Of a DNA stretch of 61,414 nucleotides, positions 1-8,447 are shown one piece after another; the first letter of the stretch is position 1, and the number at the start of each line of letters is the position of its first letter. Both the position numbers and the translations under genes were made by a program. A model generated the notes under the pieces. That model saw only the letters and a program-made list of their open reading frames with translations. It searched no databases and had not been told where the DNA came from. The DNA is from Psychroflexus maritimus (GTDB lineage Bacteria > Bacteroidota > Bacteroidia > Flavobacteriales > Flavobacteriaceae): the NCBI RefSeq assembly GCF_011089875.1, contig NZ_JAANAS010000036.1, forward strand, positions 1 to 61,414, written 5' to 3'.

Positions 1-284
1 TTCAATTTTTCAAATGATTAATTCTAAGATTGAATTCAAAATGACCCCATCGGGGTCGAATGTTAATAGAAAAAAATATAACCAAAAAACACCGACTTCG
101 TAGGAGTCGAATAAGCCTCCCCCAGAAAATTTAAAAACAGCTCTGTGGTATTTTGGGCTAAAGCCCGTTTTTGAATTTGCATTTTATAAACGGGATAAAT
201 CCCGTTCCTATTGAATTTATAAAAAATTTACGCCGCCAAACAAAAAATCAATTCAATAGCCACCATTTTTAAACTAGGGTTAAA
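1..284 (+). repeat. Direct repeat copy A (about 284 bp)
   Basis: Bases 1-284 align without gaps to 474-757 (constant offset 473) with only scattered substitutions. Differences cluster in the palindromes: the 15-mer at 94-108 (GACTTCGTAGGAGTC) is GAATCCATAGGAATC in the other copy. Confidence 0.9.
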
Positions 285-398
285 TTTGAATCCAATAAAA
301 TATACGCCCCCTACAGGGTCGTTTTCAATGGGTATTGTAATATCTATAAACATCTGACTCCTATGAAGTCAGATACAACCAAAAAAAATTATATGGAA

Positions 399-432
399 AT
401 TCAATAGCCCCCATTTTTAAATGAGGGTTAAA
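399..432 (+). repeat. Extra copy of the ATTCAATAGCC hairpin module
   Basis: This 34-bp module starts ATTCAATAGCC, continues with a C-run, TTTTTAAA and a G-run, and matches the tails of the two long repeats (about 250-283 and 724-757). It can fold into a short hairpin. Its presence alone between the long copies shows that the array is modular. Confidence 0.75.
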
Positions 433-473
433 AATGATTAAGGTGTAATCGGCTTTAGCCAAATTTTTTTGCA

Positions 474-757
474 TTCAATTTTTCAAATGATTAATTCTAA
501 GATTGAATTCAAAATGACCCCATCGGGGTCGAATGTTAATAGAAAAAAATATAACCAAAAAACACCGAATCCATAGGAATCGAATAAGCCTCCCCCAGAT
601 AATTTAAAAAAAGCTCTGTGGTATTTTGGGCTAAAGCCCGTTTTTGAATTTGCATTTTATAAACGGGATAAATCCCGTTCCTATTGAATTGATAAAAAAT
701 TTACGCCGCCAAACAAAAAATGAATTCAATAGCCCCTATTTTTAAATGGGGGTTAAA
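474..757 (+). repeat. Direct repeat copy B (about 284 bp)
   Basis: This is the second copy of the 284-bp unit, ending 12 bp before the speB stop codon. Its internal palindromes are at 516-530, 567-581, 628-639 and 662-679. Confidence 0.9.
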
Positions 758-769
758 AAATAAACAAGC

Positions 770-1642
770 CTAGTATTCTTCGATTAAAATTCGATCTGAA
801 TAAAATTTATAGCTCAACATCTTGTAATACAATTTAGCTGCTAAAAAATCAGATGATTTTTCATCGGGGTTGGGGCATAATTCTACCAAGTCGAATCCAA
901 CAACGTTTTTCTTCTTAAAAATTAATTTTAGAAAATCTAAGGTTTCATACCAAAACAAGCCGCCAGGTTCGGGGGTTCCTGTAGAAGGTAAAATAGAAGG
1001 ATCAAAAGCGTCTAAATCAATGGTTATAAATACATTAGGTGTCATTTGTCCAAGTGCGTCATCCATCCAATCTTCATATAAATCGTGGGCAAAATAAGTT
1101 CTTCCGTCGTCCATGTGTTCTACCTCAGAGGCATCCATAGAGCGGATTCCCACTTGAATCAAGTTGATGTTTTTGCTGGCTTCATGCAACGCACAAGCGT
1201 GATTGCATTGAGAACCTTCGTAGCTTGGTCGTAAATCGGCATGCGCATCAATATGAACTACAGTTAAATCCTCAAAACTTTCTGTAAAAGCACGAATACT
1301 TCCTATAGAAATGGAATGTTCACCGCCAAAAAGGGTAACAAACTTATCTTGATTAATGTAGTTTTTGGTAATTTTGTGAACGCTTTCAACCATTTTTTCT
1401 GGGGTTGAATTTTCTGAAACAGGAGGAGCTAAATACACTCCTTTTTTGTACACTTCAGATTTAGTCTCAATGTCATAGAGTTCCATGTTTTCTGAAGCTT
1501 CTAAAAAAGCATCAGGGCCTTTATCAGCTCCCTTTTGCCAGGTGCTAGTACCATCATAAGGTACAGGAATTAATACTACTTTTGCATCCTCAATATTAGC
1601 ATATTTTGCAGGGATGCCAGCGTATGTGCGTTTAGTTGTCAT
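770..1642 (-). CDS. speB: Agmatinase (arginase/ureohydrolase family)
   Basis: Predicted to hydrolyse agmatine to putrescine and urea in the cytoplasm, the second step of the arginine decarboxylase route to polyamines. The 290-residue protein has the ureohydrolase manganese-binding motifs: GGEHS at 106-110, DAHAD at 132-136, and the DLDAFD block at 209-214, followed by TPEPGG around 223-228. Length is normal for the family. Its start overlaps the end of speA by 11 bp, so the two are probably translated together. Agmatinase is preferred over arginase because of the adjacent arginine decarboxylase. Assignment of the exact substrate is therefore partly from context. Confidence 0.93.
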   Translation of the reverse strand: MTTKRTYAGIPAKYANIEDAKVVLIPVPYDGTSTWQKGADKGPDAFLEASENMELYDIETKSEVYKKGVYLAPPVSENSTPEKMVESVHKITKNYINQDKFVTLFGGEHSISIGSIRAFTESFEDLTVVHIDAHADLRPSYEGSQCNHACALHEASKNINLIQVGIRSMDASEVEHMDDGRTYFAHDLYEDWMDDALGQMTPNVFITIDLDAFDPSILPSTGTPEPGGLFWYETLDFLKLIFKKKNVVGFDLVELCPNPDEKSSDFLAAKLYYKMLSYKFYSDRILIEEY

Positions 1643-3032
1643 AATAACCTAAAATGTTTAGTAAATCTTCGCTTTTTTGTTGTTCTCTAAATAATTGGGT
1701 ATGCAGACTTCCGTCTTCATTTTTTTGAATTAAAATATGTTTTGGGGCTGGAATCAAGCAATGTTGTAACCCCCCGTAACCGCCAATAGTTTCTTGGTAA
1801 GCGCCTGTGTTGAAAAACCCAATATAAAGCGGATTTTCCTTTTCGTATTTGGGTAAATAAATGGCGTTCATGTGTTGTTCAGAATTGTAATAATCGTCAC
1901 TATCACAGGTTAATCCGCCTAATAAAACTCTTTCATATTGATTGTTCCACCGATTTACCGCTAGCATGATAAAGCGTTTGCTAATGGCCCAAGAATCGGG
2001 TAATGTAGTAATAAAAGAGGAGTTAATCATGTTCCATTTTTCGCGATCATTTTGTTGTTTTTGGTACAAAACCTCATAAATAGCTCCTCCACTTTCGCCT
2101 ACGGTAAAACTTCCAAATTCTGTAAAAATATGAGGAACGGGAACACCTTCTTCTTCACAAGTAAGCTTAATTTGATTAATGACTTCATCTACCATGTACT
2201 CATAATCATAAGTAAAATAAAGCGAATTTTTTATAGGAAATCCACCACCAATATTTAAGCTATCTAAACTTGGACATACTTTTTTTAAGCGTGTGTAAAC
2301 GCGTAAACACTTCTGTAATTCGTTCCAGTAATAAGCGTTATCACGTATGCCTGTATTGATAAAAAAGTGTAGCATTTTTAATTCGACTTGATCATTATCT
2401 TTAATTTGATCTTCGTAGAATGGTACAATGTTTTTGTAGCCTATGCCTAATCTTGAGGTGTAAAATTCAAATTTTGGTTCTTCTTCAGAAGCAATTCTAA
2501 TACCTATTTGAAAATCTTTATTAGTTTCCTTAGTAAGTAAATCTAGTTCTTCGTAATTATCAATTATAGGGATACATTTTTGATGTCCAGAATTGATTAA
2601 TTCAGCTATATTATTGATGTATTTTTCGCGTTTAAACCCATTACAAATGACATAAGTTTCATCATTTATTTTTCCTGAATCCTTCAATTTATTAACAATA
2701 TCAATATCAAAAGCTGAAGAGGTTTCAATATGGATATCATTTGTTAAAGCTTCGTCTAAGACGTGTTTAAAATGCGAAGATTTGGTGCAATAACAATAAT
2801 GATAATCTCCTTTGTAGTTATGCTTTTCTATAGCAGAGTTAAACCAAGTTTTTGCCCGTTGTATATTGGTTGAAATTTTAGGTAAATAGGTAAATTTAAG
2901 TGGCGCTCCGTATGTTTTTATCAATTCCATGAGATTGATGTCATGAAATTGCAAAGCATTGTTTTTTAATTGAAACTCATCCTGAGGGAAATCATAGGTT
3001 TGTTCAATTAAGTCGATGTATTTTGTATTCAT
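1632..3032 (-). CDS. speA: Biosynthetic arginine decarboxylase, short Bacteroidota form
   Basis: Predicted PLP enzyme that converts arginine to agmatine. The 466-residue protein is a fold-type III (alanine-racemase-like barrel) decarboxylase. The PLP lysine is probably K84 in YCTKSS, the glycine loop GGGFP is at 262-266, and the CDSDD motif at 376-380 supplies the catalytic Cys and a substrate-binding Asp. It is much shorter than the E. coli SpeA of about 658 residues, but this compact length is usual in Flavobacteria. It is first in a two-gene operon with speB. Diaminopimelate or ornithine decarboxylase are alternatives within the fold, but speB next door favours arginine. Confidence 0.9.
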   Translation of the reverse strand: MNTKYIDLIEQTYDFPQDEFQLKNNALQFHDINLMELIKTYGAPLKFTYLPKISTNIQRAKTWFNSAIEKHNYKGDYHYCYCTKSSHFKHVLDEALTNDIHIETSSAFDIDIVNKLKDSGKINDETYVICNGFKREKYINNIAELINSGHQKCIPIIDNYEELDLLTKETNKDFQIGIRIASEEEPKFEFYTSRLGIGYKNIVPFYEDQIKDNDQVELKMLHFFINTGIRDNAYYWNELQKCLRVYTRLKKVCPSLDSLNIGGGFPIKNSLYFTYDYEYMVDEVINQIKLTCEEEGVPVPHIFTEFGSFTVGESGGAIYEVLYQKQQNDREKWNMINSSFITTLPDSWAISKRFIMLAVNRWNNQYERVLLGGLTCDSDDYYNSEQHMNAIYLPKYEKENPLYIGFFNTGAYQETIGGYGGLQHCLIPAPKHILIQKNEDGSLHTQLFREQQKSEDLLNILGYYDN

Positions 3033-3106
3033 TCTACATTTAATTCAATAGCTAAATTACTTTTTTTTAATAAAGTTTAGCTTTTGAAGTGTTAAGTTTA
3101 AGTTGC

Positions 3107-4018
3107 TTATTTTCCTTGGTACTTATCATTTTTCCAGCTGCCATCAAATTTCACATTTCCATCTGGATCATAAAATACACCATTCCCATGGCGTTTATTG
3201 TTTTTAAAATCGCCTATATATTTTTCGCCACTTGGCCAATAATAGGTTCCTTTTCCAGTTCTCTCACCAGCTTGAAAGTCGCCCTCATATTTTTGGCCAT
3301 CTTTCCATTCAAATTCACCAACGCCGTGGCGTTGGTTTTCTTTCCATTCACCTCTATAAATACTTCCGGTATCCCATATTCCAACACCGTTGCCATTAGC
3401 TTGGTCTTGTTTTGTTTCACCTAGGTATCTAATGGTGTTTCCGTTTGTGTTTTTAAAAGAAATTACTTTTACGGTTTCTTTAAGTTTGAGTAGTTCGTTT
3501 TTCTTCTTAAGCAGGTCTGTAAGACTATCAATTTTTCGTTGGTTAAATAATTCACTTTGTTTAATATTCAACGAAATACTATCTTTACTTGTATTAAGTG
3601 AATCTATTATTTTATCTTGTCTAACCAATTGGTTTCTTAAGTTTATTCTAGACAGTTCATTTTCTTTTTGGTCTTCAATTAAGTTTTTTACATACTCAAT
3701 CCTGTTGCTAATCTCATCAATAAGCTTTTGCTCTTTAATGTCATTTTTTTGAAGTAAAGCCTTCAAATCTTCTAATGTACTTTGATAATTGTCTTCAAAA
3801 AGTAGTTGATTATCTAGTTTTCTTAAGCGGTTTATAAGTTGTAGTTCTTCTTCAAGCTCTTTAAATTGAAGCGTACTTATTAGTTCATCGTCAATATGGG
3901 TTTCCTCCTTAGAAAAGTAATCTTTAGTGTAGAGAAAAACAGCTATCACTAAGAGCACTAGGCTTATAAAAAATAAATTTCTGTAAACGCGTTTCTTTCT
4001 TTTCTCTGCTAAGCTCAT
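3107..4018 (-). CDS. Membrane-anchored coiled-coil protein with C-terminal MORN repeats
   Basis: A 303-residue protein of unknown function. A basic N-terminus (residues 1-14) is followed by one membrane segment at about 15-32. A long charged helical, probably coiled-coil region spans about 45-190. Four to five MORN repeats fill 200-303, recognisable by recurring YxGxxxxxxxxGxG patterns such as YRGEWKENQRHGVG and YIGDFKNNKRHGNG. The topology suggests a small cytoplasmic tail with the repeats in the periplasm. It is the last gene of a tightly spaced run (11 bp after the DUF2490 gene). MORN repeats in bacteria often sit in envelope or lipid-binding proteins, but no specific function can be given. 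Confidence 0.8.
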   Translation of the reverse strand: MSLAEKRKKRVYRNLFFISLVLLVIAVFLYTKDYFSKEETHIDDELISTLQFKELEEELQLINRLRKLDNQLLFEDNYQSTLEDLKALLQKNDIKEQKLIDEISNRIEYVKNLIEDQKENELSRINLRNQLVRQDKIIDSLNTSKDSISLNIKQSELFNQRKIDSLTDLLKKKNELLKLKETVKVISFKNTNGNTIRYLGETKQDQANGNGVGIWDTGSIYRGEWKENQRHGVGEFEWKDGQKYEGDFQAGERTGKGTYYWPSGEKYIGDFKNNKRHGNGVFYDPDGNVKFDGSWKNDKYQGK

Positions 4019-4029
4019 TGAGTTAGTTT

Positions 4030-4860
4030 TTAGTCGTAAAAATTAGTTTCAGGTATTTTTTGGTCTCCTTTTCTTAGGTCAAGGTTGATATAGACATTAA
4101 ATTTTAAAATCCAGCGTTCTTTATAAATATAACCACCTTCTTGTGTTTGTCCTGTAGTGTACATTAAACCAGTTGAATAGGTTGTTCTTGGACTCGCAAT
4201 ATAAGCAAAAGTTGGTAAAATCCTTAAATCTTCAACAGGATAGTCTGAAACTGTTTTTCCAGTTTGTAAAATCAACTCTACGTCTGGACTAAAATAGAAT
4301 GCACCTGGTTGAAGTTGAGGCTTATTTAGTGGAATTTTCATTAAAAATTTATATCTCCACCGGTTTCTGAATCGCCAATCAGAATTCACATTAAAACCTC
4401 TACTCCAGCGATGTTCAAAACGGAATCTATGATAAATTCTAAAGCGTTCAAACGGCATGGTCCAAATGTATTCATGCCAAATACGTGGCTCTAAAATCAT
4501 GCTGTCGAAGCCTTCTTCGGCATTGGGGTTAAAATCTAAACGCAAAACACCTCCTGCCGTTGCACTAAAGTTTTTTGTAGGGATAAATTTTATTCCATGG
4601 CGGTTATAAACTTGTGCCATGCTGCCCCAAAATGGGTATTTATCTGAAGCTTCTCTACGGTAATGTAATTCTGCGTGCCAGTACCATTTTTCACTGAGTC
4701 TAAATGTGCCGTAGGAGCCTAACCAGGCTAGGGTACTTTGCGGTTTTACCAGAGAAGCATCTGGATTCGAATTTTCTAAACCTTGACCAAATGCTGGCAT
4801 GAAGCAGGCATAAACTACTGAAACAAATAAAAGTAAATAAAGCTTTTTTAAGGTCATCAT
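4030..4860 (-). CDS. DUF2490 family outer-membrane-type protein
   Basis: A 276-residue protein with a signal peptide (hydrophobic core at about 5-22, probable cleavage after AFG or FGQ near residue 26). The mature part is rich in alternating aromatic and charged strands, for example WYWHAELHYRREA and FRIYHRFRFEHRWSR, and ends in an aromatic-containing strand, as expected for a beta-barrel. The pattern matches the DUF2490 family, which is frequent in Bacteroidota and functionally uncharacterised. It sits 2 bp downstream of the 653-residue MORN-like protein and 11 bp upstream of the membrane MORN protein, which suggests a shared transcript. Confidence 0.8.
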   Translation of the reverse strand: MMTLKKLYLLLFVSVVYACFMPAFGQGLENSNPDASLVKPQSTLAWLGSYGTFRLSEKWYWHAELHYRREASDKYPFWGSMAQVYNRHGIKFIPTKNFSATAGGVLRLDFNPNAEEGFDSMILEPRIWHEYIWTMPFERFRIYHRFRFEHRWSRGFNVNSDWRFRNRWRYKFLMKIPLNKPQLQPGAFYFSPDVELILQTGKTVSDYPVEDLRILPTFAYIASPRTTYSTGLMYTTGQTQEGGYIYKERWILKFNVYINLDLRKGDQKIPETNFYD

Positions 4861-4862
4861 TT

Positions 4863-6824
4863 TTAGTTTACTTCAATTTCTAAAATGGATAAAATTTCGT
4901 TTGGGTCTTTTTGCCTTTTTAGACTTTTTTCTATGCTTTTGGTATCTTCTTCTCTTAGTCTAATCATCTTATTGTAAAGCATTTCAAGATTTTTTCCTGC
5001 GCCTTCAATTTGATTGCATTCAAAGTTATTAGCTAAATTTTCAAACAGGTATGGTAAGGCGTATTTTTCATAGGCTTCATACAGGCGTTCTTTTACGCGT
5101 TCTTCCATTTCAACCATTAGTTGTGGATTAAAAGTAACACGGGTGTATTCATTTTCAATACGATTTACCTTGCGCTGGTAGTCGGCAAGAAAATCATATA
5201 ATTTAAGGACTTCGTCAAAGCATTCTAAATAATAATCGATGACCTCTTTTTTCTCATTTAAAGGCGTATTTACGTAGGCTTTAAACTTAGTTTCAGCAAA
5301 ATCTTGCGCAGTTTCATATAGTTTTTTATGAAACTCATTTTTATTTTTATCGGTGTTTTCGTCACTAAATAAAATTTGAATTTCATTTCTTTTTTCAAAT
5401 AATTCCTCCTCAAGTTCGCTTATTTCCTCCTGCTTTTTAAGGTCGCCTAAAATTTCTTTTACTTCCTTATCTAATACTTTTAAGTTGTTTTTAATTTCTT
5501 TAAAAAACTGATGAGCTAAGTTTATATTAAATTCGTTTTGCTTTGGAACTTTTGGGAAGTTGTGCGTTGCCGAAAAAGATTCATCGTTAAATGAATAATT
5601 TACTTGGTTTGGAAACTTAAAGCTAGGCGCAAAACTCCTCATGAATTTTTCTCTTTCAAAGTAAACTAACGCGGGATGGGTTATTTTTTGAGTGATTTGT
5701 TGAAGCGTTTTTTTCTTTTCTCTATAGACTTCAAAAATTTGGTAGTATTTGTTCAGTGATTCAAAACTCAATTTTCCAATTTCAATTTGAGAATTACTAA
5801 AAAAGCCATCGATCAAGTCATTAATTTCTTGGTTATATTTTTCGATAGCTTCAAGCTTTTCTTCTTCATCTTTGCTGTAGTCAAATTTCCTTACCTTAAA
5901 TTTAGCGGGTTCTATAATTTGATGGTCTGTAATCTTGTTCCAAATTTCAAAATCCTCATAGTATAAAAATGAAGCAATAGCTTTTTCAAGAAATTGATTG
6001 GTACGTTGAGTTACTTTTTTAATGTTTTCCAACTCACTGATGTCAACATCGTTGTCAAAACCAAAGTTGCTTAATTCAAAGATGTTAAAATAAGTAGCTA
6101 AAACATCAATTTCAACCCAGTTATCTTCATCTGAGTCTTGCGTTTTATCTATTCCTAAATGTTCAATGCTGTATTGTTTGTTGTCTAATTCAAAGTAATG
6201 CTCTTTAAAAACACCATTTTTATAAACTCTTATTTCTTCAACTTTCTGTTGATTAATTCGGTGTTCAATCACCCATTTTCCATCAGCTTCGCCTTTCTCA
6301 TTAAAATTTGCTTTGAGGCTCAAGTCTTTTGATTTTGCTTTTAATTCATCCAGCATGCGAGCATCTTCAAACAAAACTTGACTAGAAAATAGGGTGTCAG
6401 AAGGTTTAGCGTTTTTAAACGTTTGTTCAATAACACTCCATTTACCTACCGCTTTTCCATCTTTAAAATTTGCTTCAGTTTTGTGTTCAAATCCTGTTGC
6501 GGGGTAACTAATTTCATAGTTGTTTACATGAATAGTATCTCCAAAAACTAGATTTTTTCTGCTAAAGTTCCATGGGCCTTCTTTTTTATTTTCAGAAAAA
6601 GCACCTTTGTAAACAAGGTGATTAACTATAGTGTCTTCTTTAAGTGCATATTCAAAAGAGAAATCTCCTATAAATTCTGGTTGATTTTTTGCTCCATCAT
6701 ATACATAAGTGGCAAACCCAGAAATACTATCAGTAAGCTTAAAACTTCCTGAAAAAGTTTCTTGGCAATAGGCTTCCCAACTAAAAAGTAAGAGAAGTAG
6801 AATTAGCTTTTTAAAATGAAACAT
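4863..6824 (-). CDS. Secreted MORN-like and helical protein of unknown function
   Basis: A 653-residue protein with an N-terminal signal peptide (hydrophobic core at about 5-18, likely cut near CQETF). Residues about 25-210 contain degenerate MORN-like or YwqK-type units, recognisable as repeated KEGPW, GKWSV and GKWVI turns. From about 240 to the end it is strongly helical and charged, with coiled-coil character near 450-500. I recognise no catalytic motif. It is third in the five-gene run starting at 8276 and directly precedes the DUF2490 gene by 2 bp, so a role in the same envelope structure is plausible but inferred only from position. Confidence 0.72.
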   Translation of the reverse strand: MFHFKKLILLLLLFSWEAYCQETFSGSFKLTDSISGFATYVYDGAKNQPEFIGDFSFEYALKEDTIVNHLVYKGAFSENKKEGPWNFSRKNLVFGDTIHVNNYEISYPATGFEHKTEANFKDGKAVGKWSVIEQTFKNAKPSDTLFSSQVLFEDARMLDELKAKSKDLSLKANFNEKGEADGKWVIEHRINQQKVEEIRVYKNGVFKEHYFELDNKQYSIEHLGIDKTQDSDEDNWVEIDVLATYFNIFELSNFGFDNDVDISELENIKKVTQRTNQFLEKAIASFLYYEDFEIWNKITDHQIIEPAKFKVRKFDYSKDEEEKLEAIEKYNQEINDLIDGFFSNSQIEIGKLSFESLNKYYQIFEVYREKKKTLQQITQKITHPALVYFEREKFMRSFAPSFKFPNQVNYSFNDESFSATHNFPKVPKQNEFNINLAHQFFKEIKNNLKVLDKEVKEILGDLKKQEEISELEEELFEKRNEIQILFSDENTDKNKNEFHKKLYETAQDFAETKFKAYVNTPLNEKKEVIDYYLECFDEVLKLYDFLADYQRKVNRIENEYTRVTFNPQLMVEMEERVKERLYEAYEKYALPYLFENLANNFECNQIEGAGKNLEMLYNKMIRLREEDTKSIEKSLKRQKDPNEILSILEIEVN

Positions 6825-6835
6825 AGTTCTTTAGT

Positions 6836-7462
6836 TTAAAATCTTAGACTCATGTATAATTGTAAAACTGAATGCCTTTGTTGACTTGTGTACTCTAAGT
6901 CCTCTTTTAAGACATCAATAAATCCATGCTGATATCTTAGGCCTACATTAAACCCCCATTCTGTAAGGTAACCCAAACTAAAAACCCCAGAGAAATCAAT
7001 TGAATTATAATTATCAATTACATTTTTTTCTGTAAAATTAAAACCTAGGATTTCTTCTTGATTAGCTCTTACTAAAAAGCCAATTTGTGGTCCAGCGTTG
7101 ATATATAATCCATCATTGAGGTAGTAATTTACTAAAACCGGAATATTTATATAATCTAAAGCCAAGGTATTGTCAAATTTAACTCCATCTTCATTCGTGC
7201 CTCTTCTTACATTTCCTAAACGATTGTAAATTAATTCTGATTGAAACCCCCATTGATTTTCCAATCGATATTCAATTTCAGCACCAAAGTGAAAAGTTGC
7301 TCTTGGGCTTACTTTAGATTCGTCCGTAATTAAATCGGCTACGTTTAAACCAAATTTAACTCCGTACTTGAAGCCTTCTTGCGCTTTGAGGCTAATTGAG
7401 TTAATTAGTAGAAGGAATAGAATTACCCCCTTAGTTAGTATAAAAAAATGCCTTTTAACCAT
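6836..7462 (-). CDS. Outer-membrane beta-barrel protein (PorT-like family)
   Basis: A 208-residue protein with a signal peptide (hydrophobic core at about 10-24, cleavage near LKAQ) and an eight-strand-type beta-barrel. It opens with GFKYGVKFGLNVADL, has alternating strands throughout, and ends in LYMSLRF with a terminal Phe typical of outer-membrane barrels. It resembles the outer membrane protein beta-barrel domain family that includes PorT, but small barrels of this kind are numerous in Bacteroidota and this is not necessarily PorT itself. It lies 10 bp after the pseudouridine synthase homologue. Confidence 0.78.
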   Translation of the reverse strand: MVKRHFFILTKGVILFLLLINSISLKAQEGFKYGVKFGLNVADLITDESKVSPRATFHFGAEIEYRLENQWGFQSELIYNRLGNVRRGTNEDGVKFDNTLALDYINIPVLVNYYLNDGLYINAGPQIGFLVRANQEEILGFNFTEKNVIDNYNSIDFSGVFSLGYLTEWGFNVGLRYQHGFIDVLKEDLEYTSQQRHSVLQLYMSLRF

Positions 7463-7472
7463 GCAATAAATT

Positions 7473-8276
7473 TTAAACCATTCCTAAGTTAATTACTTCT
7501 TGTTTAGTTAAATATCTATAATGACCACGAGGTAAATTCTTTTTGTCTAAATTAGCAAAAACTACGCGGTCCATTTTGATGATTTCAAATCCATATTTCT
7601 TGAATATACGTTGCACTATATGGCTACGCTGACTTTTCAATTCAATACCTATAATGTGATGCGGTTTGTTTTCAATAAACGAAATCTCTTCAATAATTAC
7701 TTTTTTACCTTCAATAAAAGGTCCTTTTTGAATTTCTTCTAAGAGCTCTTGGCTTAAGGGTTTATCTAATTCTAATTGATAAATTTGCTTGATTCCTTTT
7801 TTGTGGTTGGTTAATTTTTTAGAAAGCGTACCATCATTGGTAAATAATAAAAGACCTGTAGCACTAGTTTCTAACTTTCCTACAGGAGCAATTCTTGATT
7901 TGGAAGCACTAGCCACCAAATCCATTACTGTTTTGTTGTGCTGCTCGTAACTTCCGGTTACAAAAAAGCCTTTTGGTTTATTAAGAAGTACATACGCCTT
8001 GGGCTCTGGGCTAATTCTACGGCCATCAAAACGCACATCATCGTCTAGTTTTACTTTATACCCCATTTCAGTAACTGCTTTTCCATTAACAGTTACACTT
8101 CCTGCTTGAATATAGATGTCAGCATCTCTTCTAGAGCAAATTCCAGCATTTGAGATGTATTTGTTTAAACGCATACCCGCTTCAGGGTTTTTAAGCTGTT
8201 GGTCAACCTTAGATTGAGCAACTTCCTTCTTGCTAAATTTGGGTTTGTGTTTTTTGTTATTAGACTTCTTATTCAT
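7473..8276 (-). CDS. RsuA/RluB-family pseudouridine synthase homologue with Glu at the catalytic Asp position
   Basis: The 267-residue protein has a basic N-terminal tail (1-34), an S4 RNA-binding domain (about 35-82, starting RLNKYISNAG) and an RsuA/RluB-type synthase domain (about 93-267). These enzymes isomerise uridine to pseudouridine in rRNA. The catalytic motif is normally GRLDxxTxGLLL with Asp as the nucleophile; here it reads GKLETSATGLLLFTND at 133-148, so position 136 is Glu (codon at 7869-7871, GAA on the minus strand). Arg is also replaced by Lys and the usual Thr by Ala. The frame is otherwise intact. It may be a non-catalytic RNA binder or an enzyme with changed chemistry. It heads a five-gene run and is divergent from polA. 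Confidence 0.82.
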   Translation of the reverse strand: MNKKSNNKKHKPKFSKKEVAQSKVDQQLKNPEAGMRLNKYISNAGICSRRDADIYIQAGSVTVNGKAVTEMGYKVKLDDDVRFDGRRISPEPKAYVLLNKPKGFFVTGSYEQHNKTVMDLVASASKSRIAPVGKLETSATGLLLFTNDGTLSKKLTNHKKGIKQIYQLELDKPLSQELLEEIQKGPFIEGKKVIIEEISFIENKPHHIIGIELKSQRSHIVQRIFKKYGFEIIKMDRVVFANLDKKNLPRGHYRYLTKQEVINLGMV

Positions 8277-8289
8277 TTTAATTTTTTTG

Positions 8290-8297
8290 CAAATGTA
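8290..8297 (-). promoter_or_regulatory. Candidate -7 box for the 8276-3107 operon
   Basis: On the minus strand this reads TACATTTG, matching the Bacteroidota -7 consensus TAnnTTTG, 13 nt before the ATG of the pseudouridine synthase homologue. No clear -33 TTG at the usual distance was found. Confidence 0.45.
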
Positions 8298-8447
8298 AGG
8301 TTTTTTATAAAGATGTAGATGAACAAATGTTCAAGTTGTTAGGTGTAAAGTGCTTTCATTTCAAATACTTAAAAATTTTCATTAAAACAAGCTTTGCTTT
8401 TTAGAGAATTCAATTACTTTTAAGGCAAAATTTGAATTTACTTTTCT

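Larger units (their letters stand above)
1..769. other. Gene-free patch packed with short palindromes
   Basis: No plausible coding frame was found. The stretch is built from a 284-bp unit present twice (1-284 and 474-757), with a middle part (285-473) carrying related palindromes. Three palindrome classes recur. Class 1 is a 15-mer related to GACYYCRTNGGRGTC at 43-57, 94-108, 306-320 (inverted), 356-370 (inverted), 516-530 and 567-581. Class 2 is GGGCTAAAGCCC or CGGGATAAATCCCG at 155-166, 191-204, 628-639 and 664-677, with a remnant GGCTTTAGCC at 451-460. Class 3 is a CCCC/GGGG hairpin around TTTTTAAA. It lies at the 3' end of speB, so some hairpins could also end speB transcription. Confidence 0.8.

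Noticed and set aside
1-757. A CRISPR array at the left end
   Set aside because: The repeated units are one 284-bp pair plus short palindromes at irregular spacing. There are no uniform 20-40 bp repeats with unique spacers and no cas genes.
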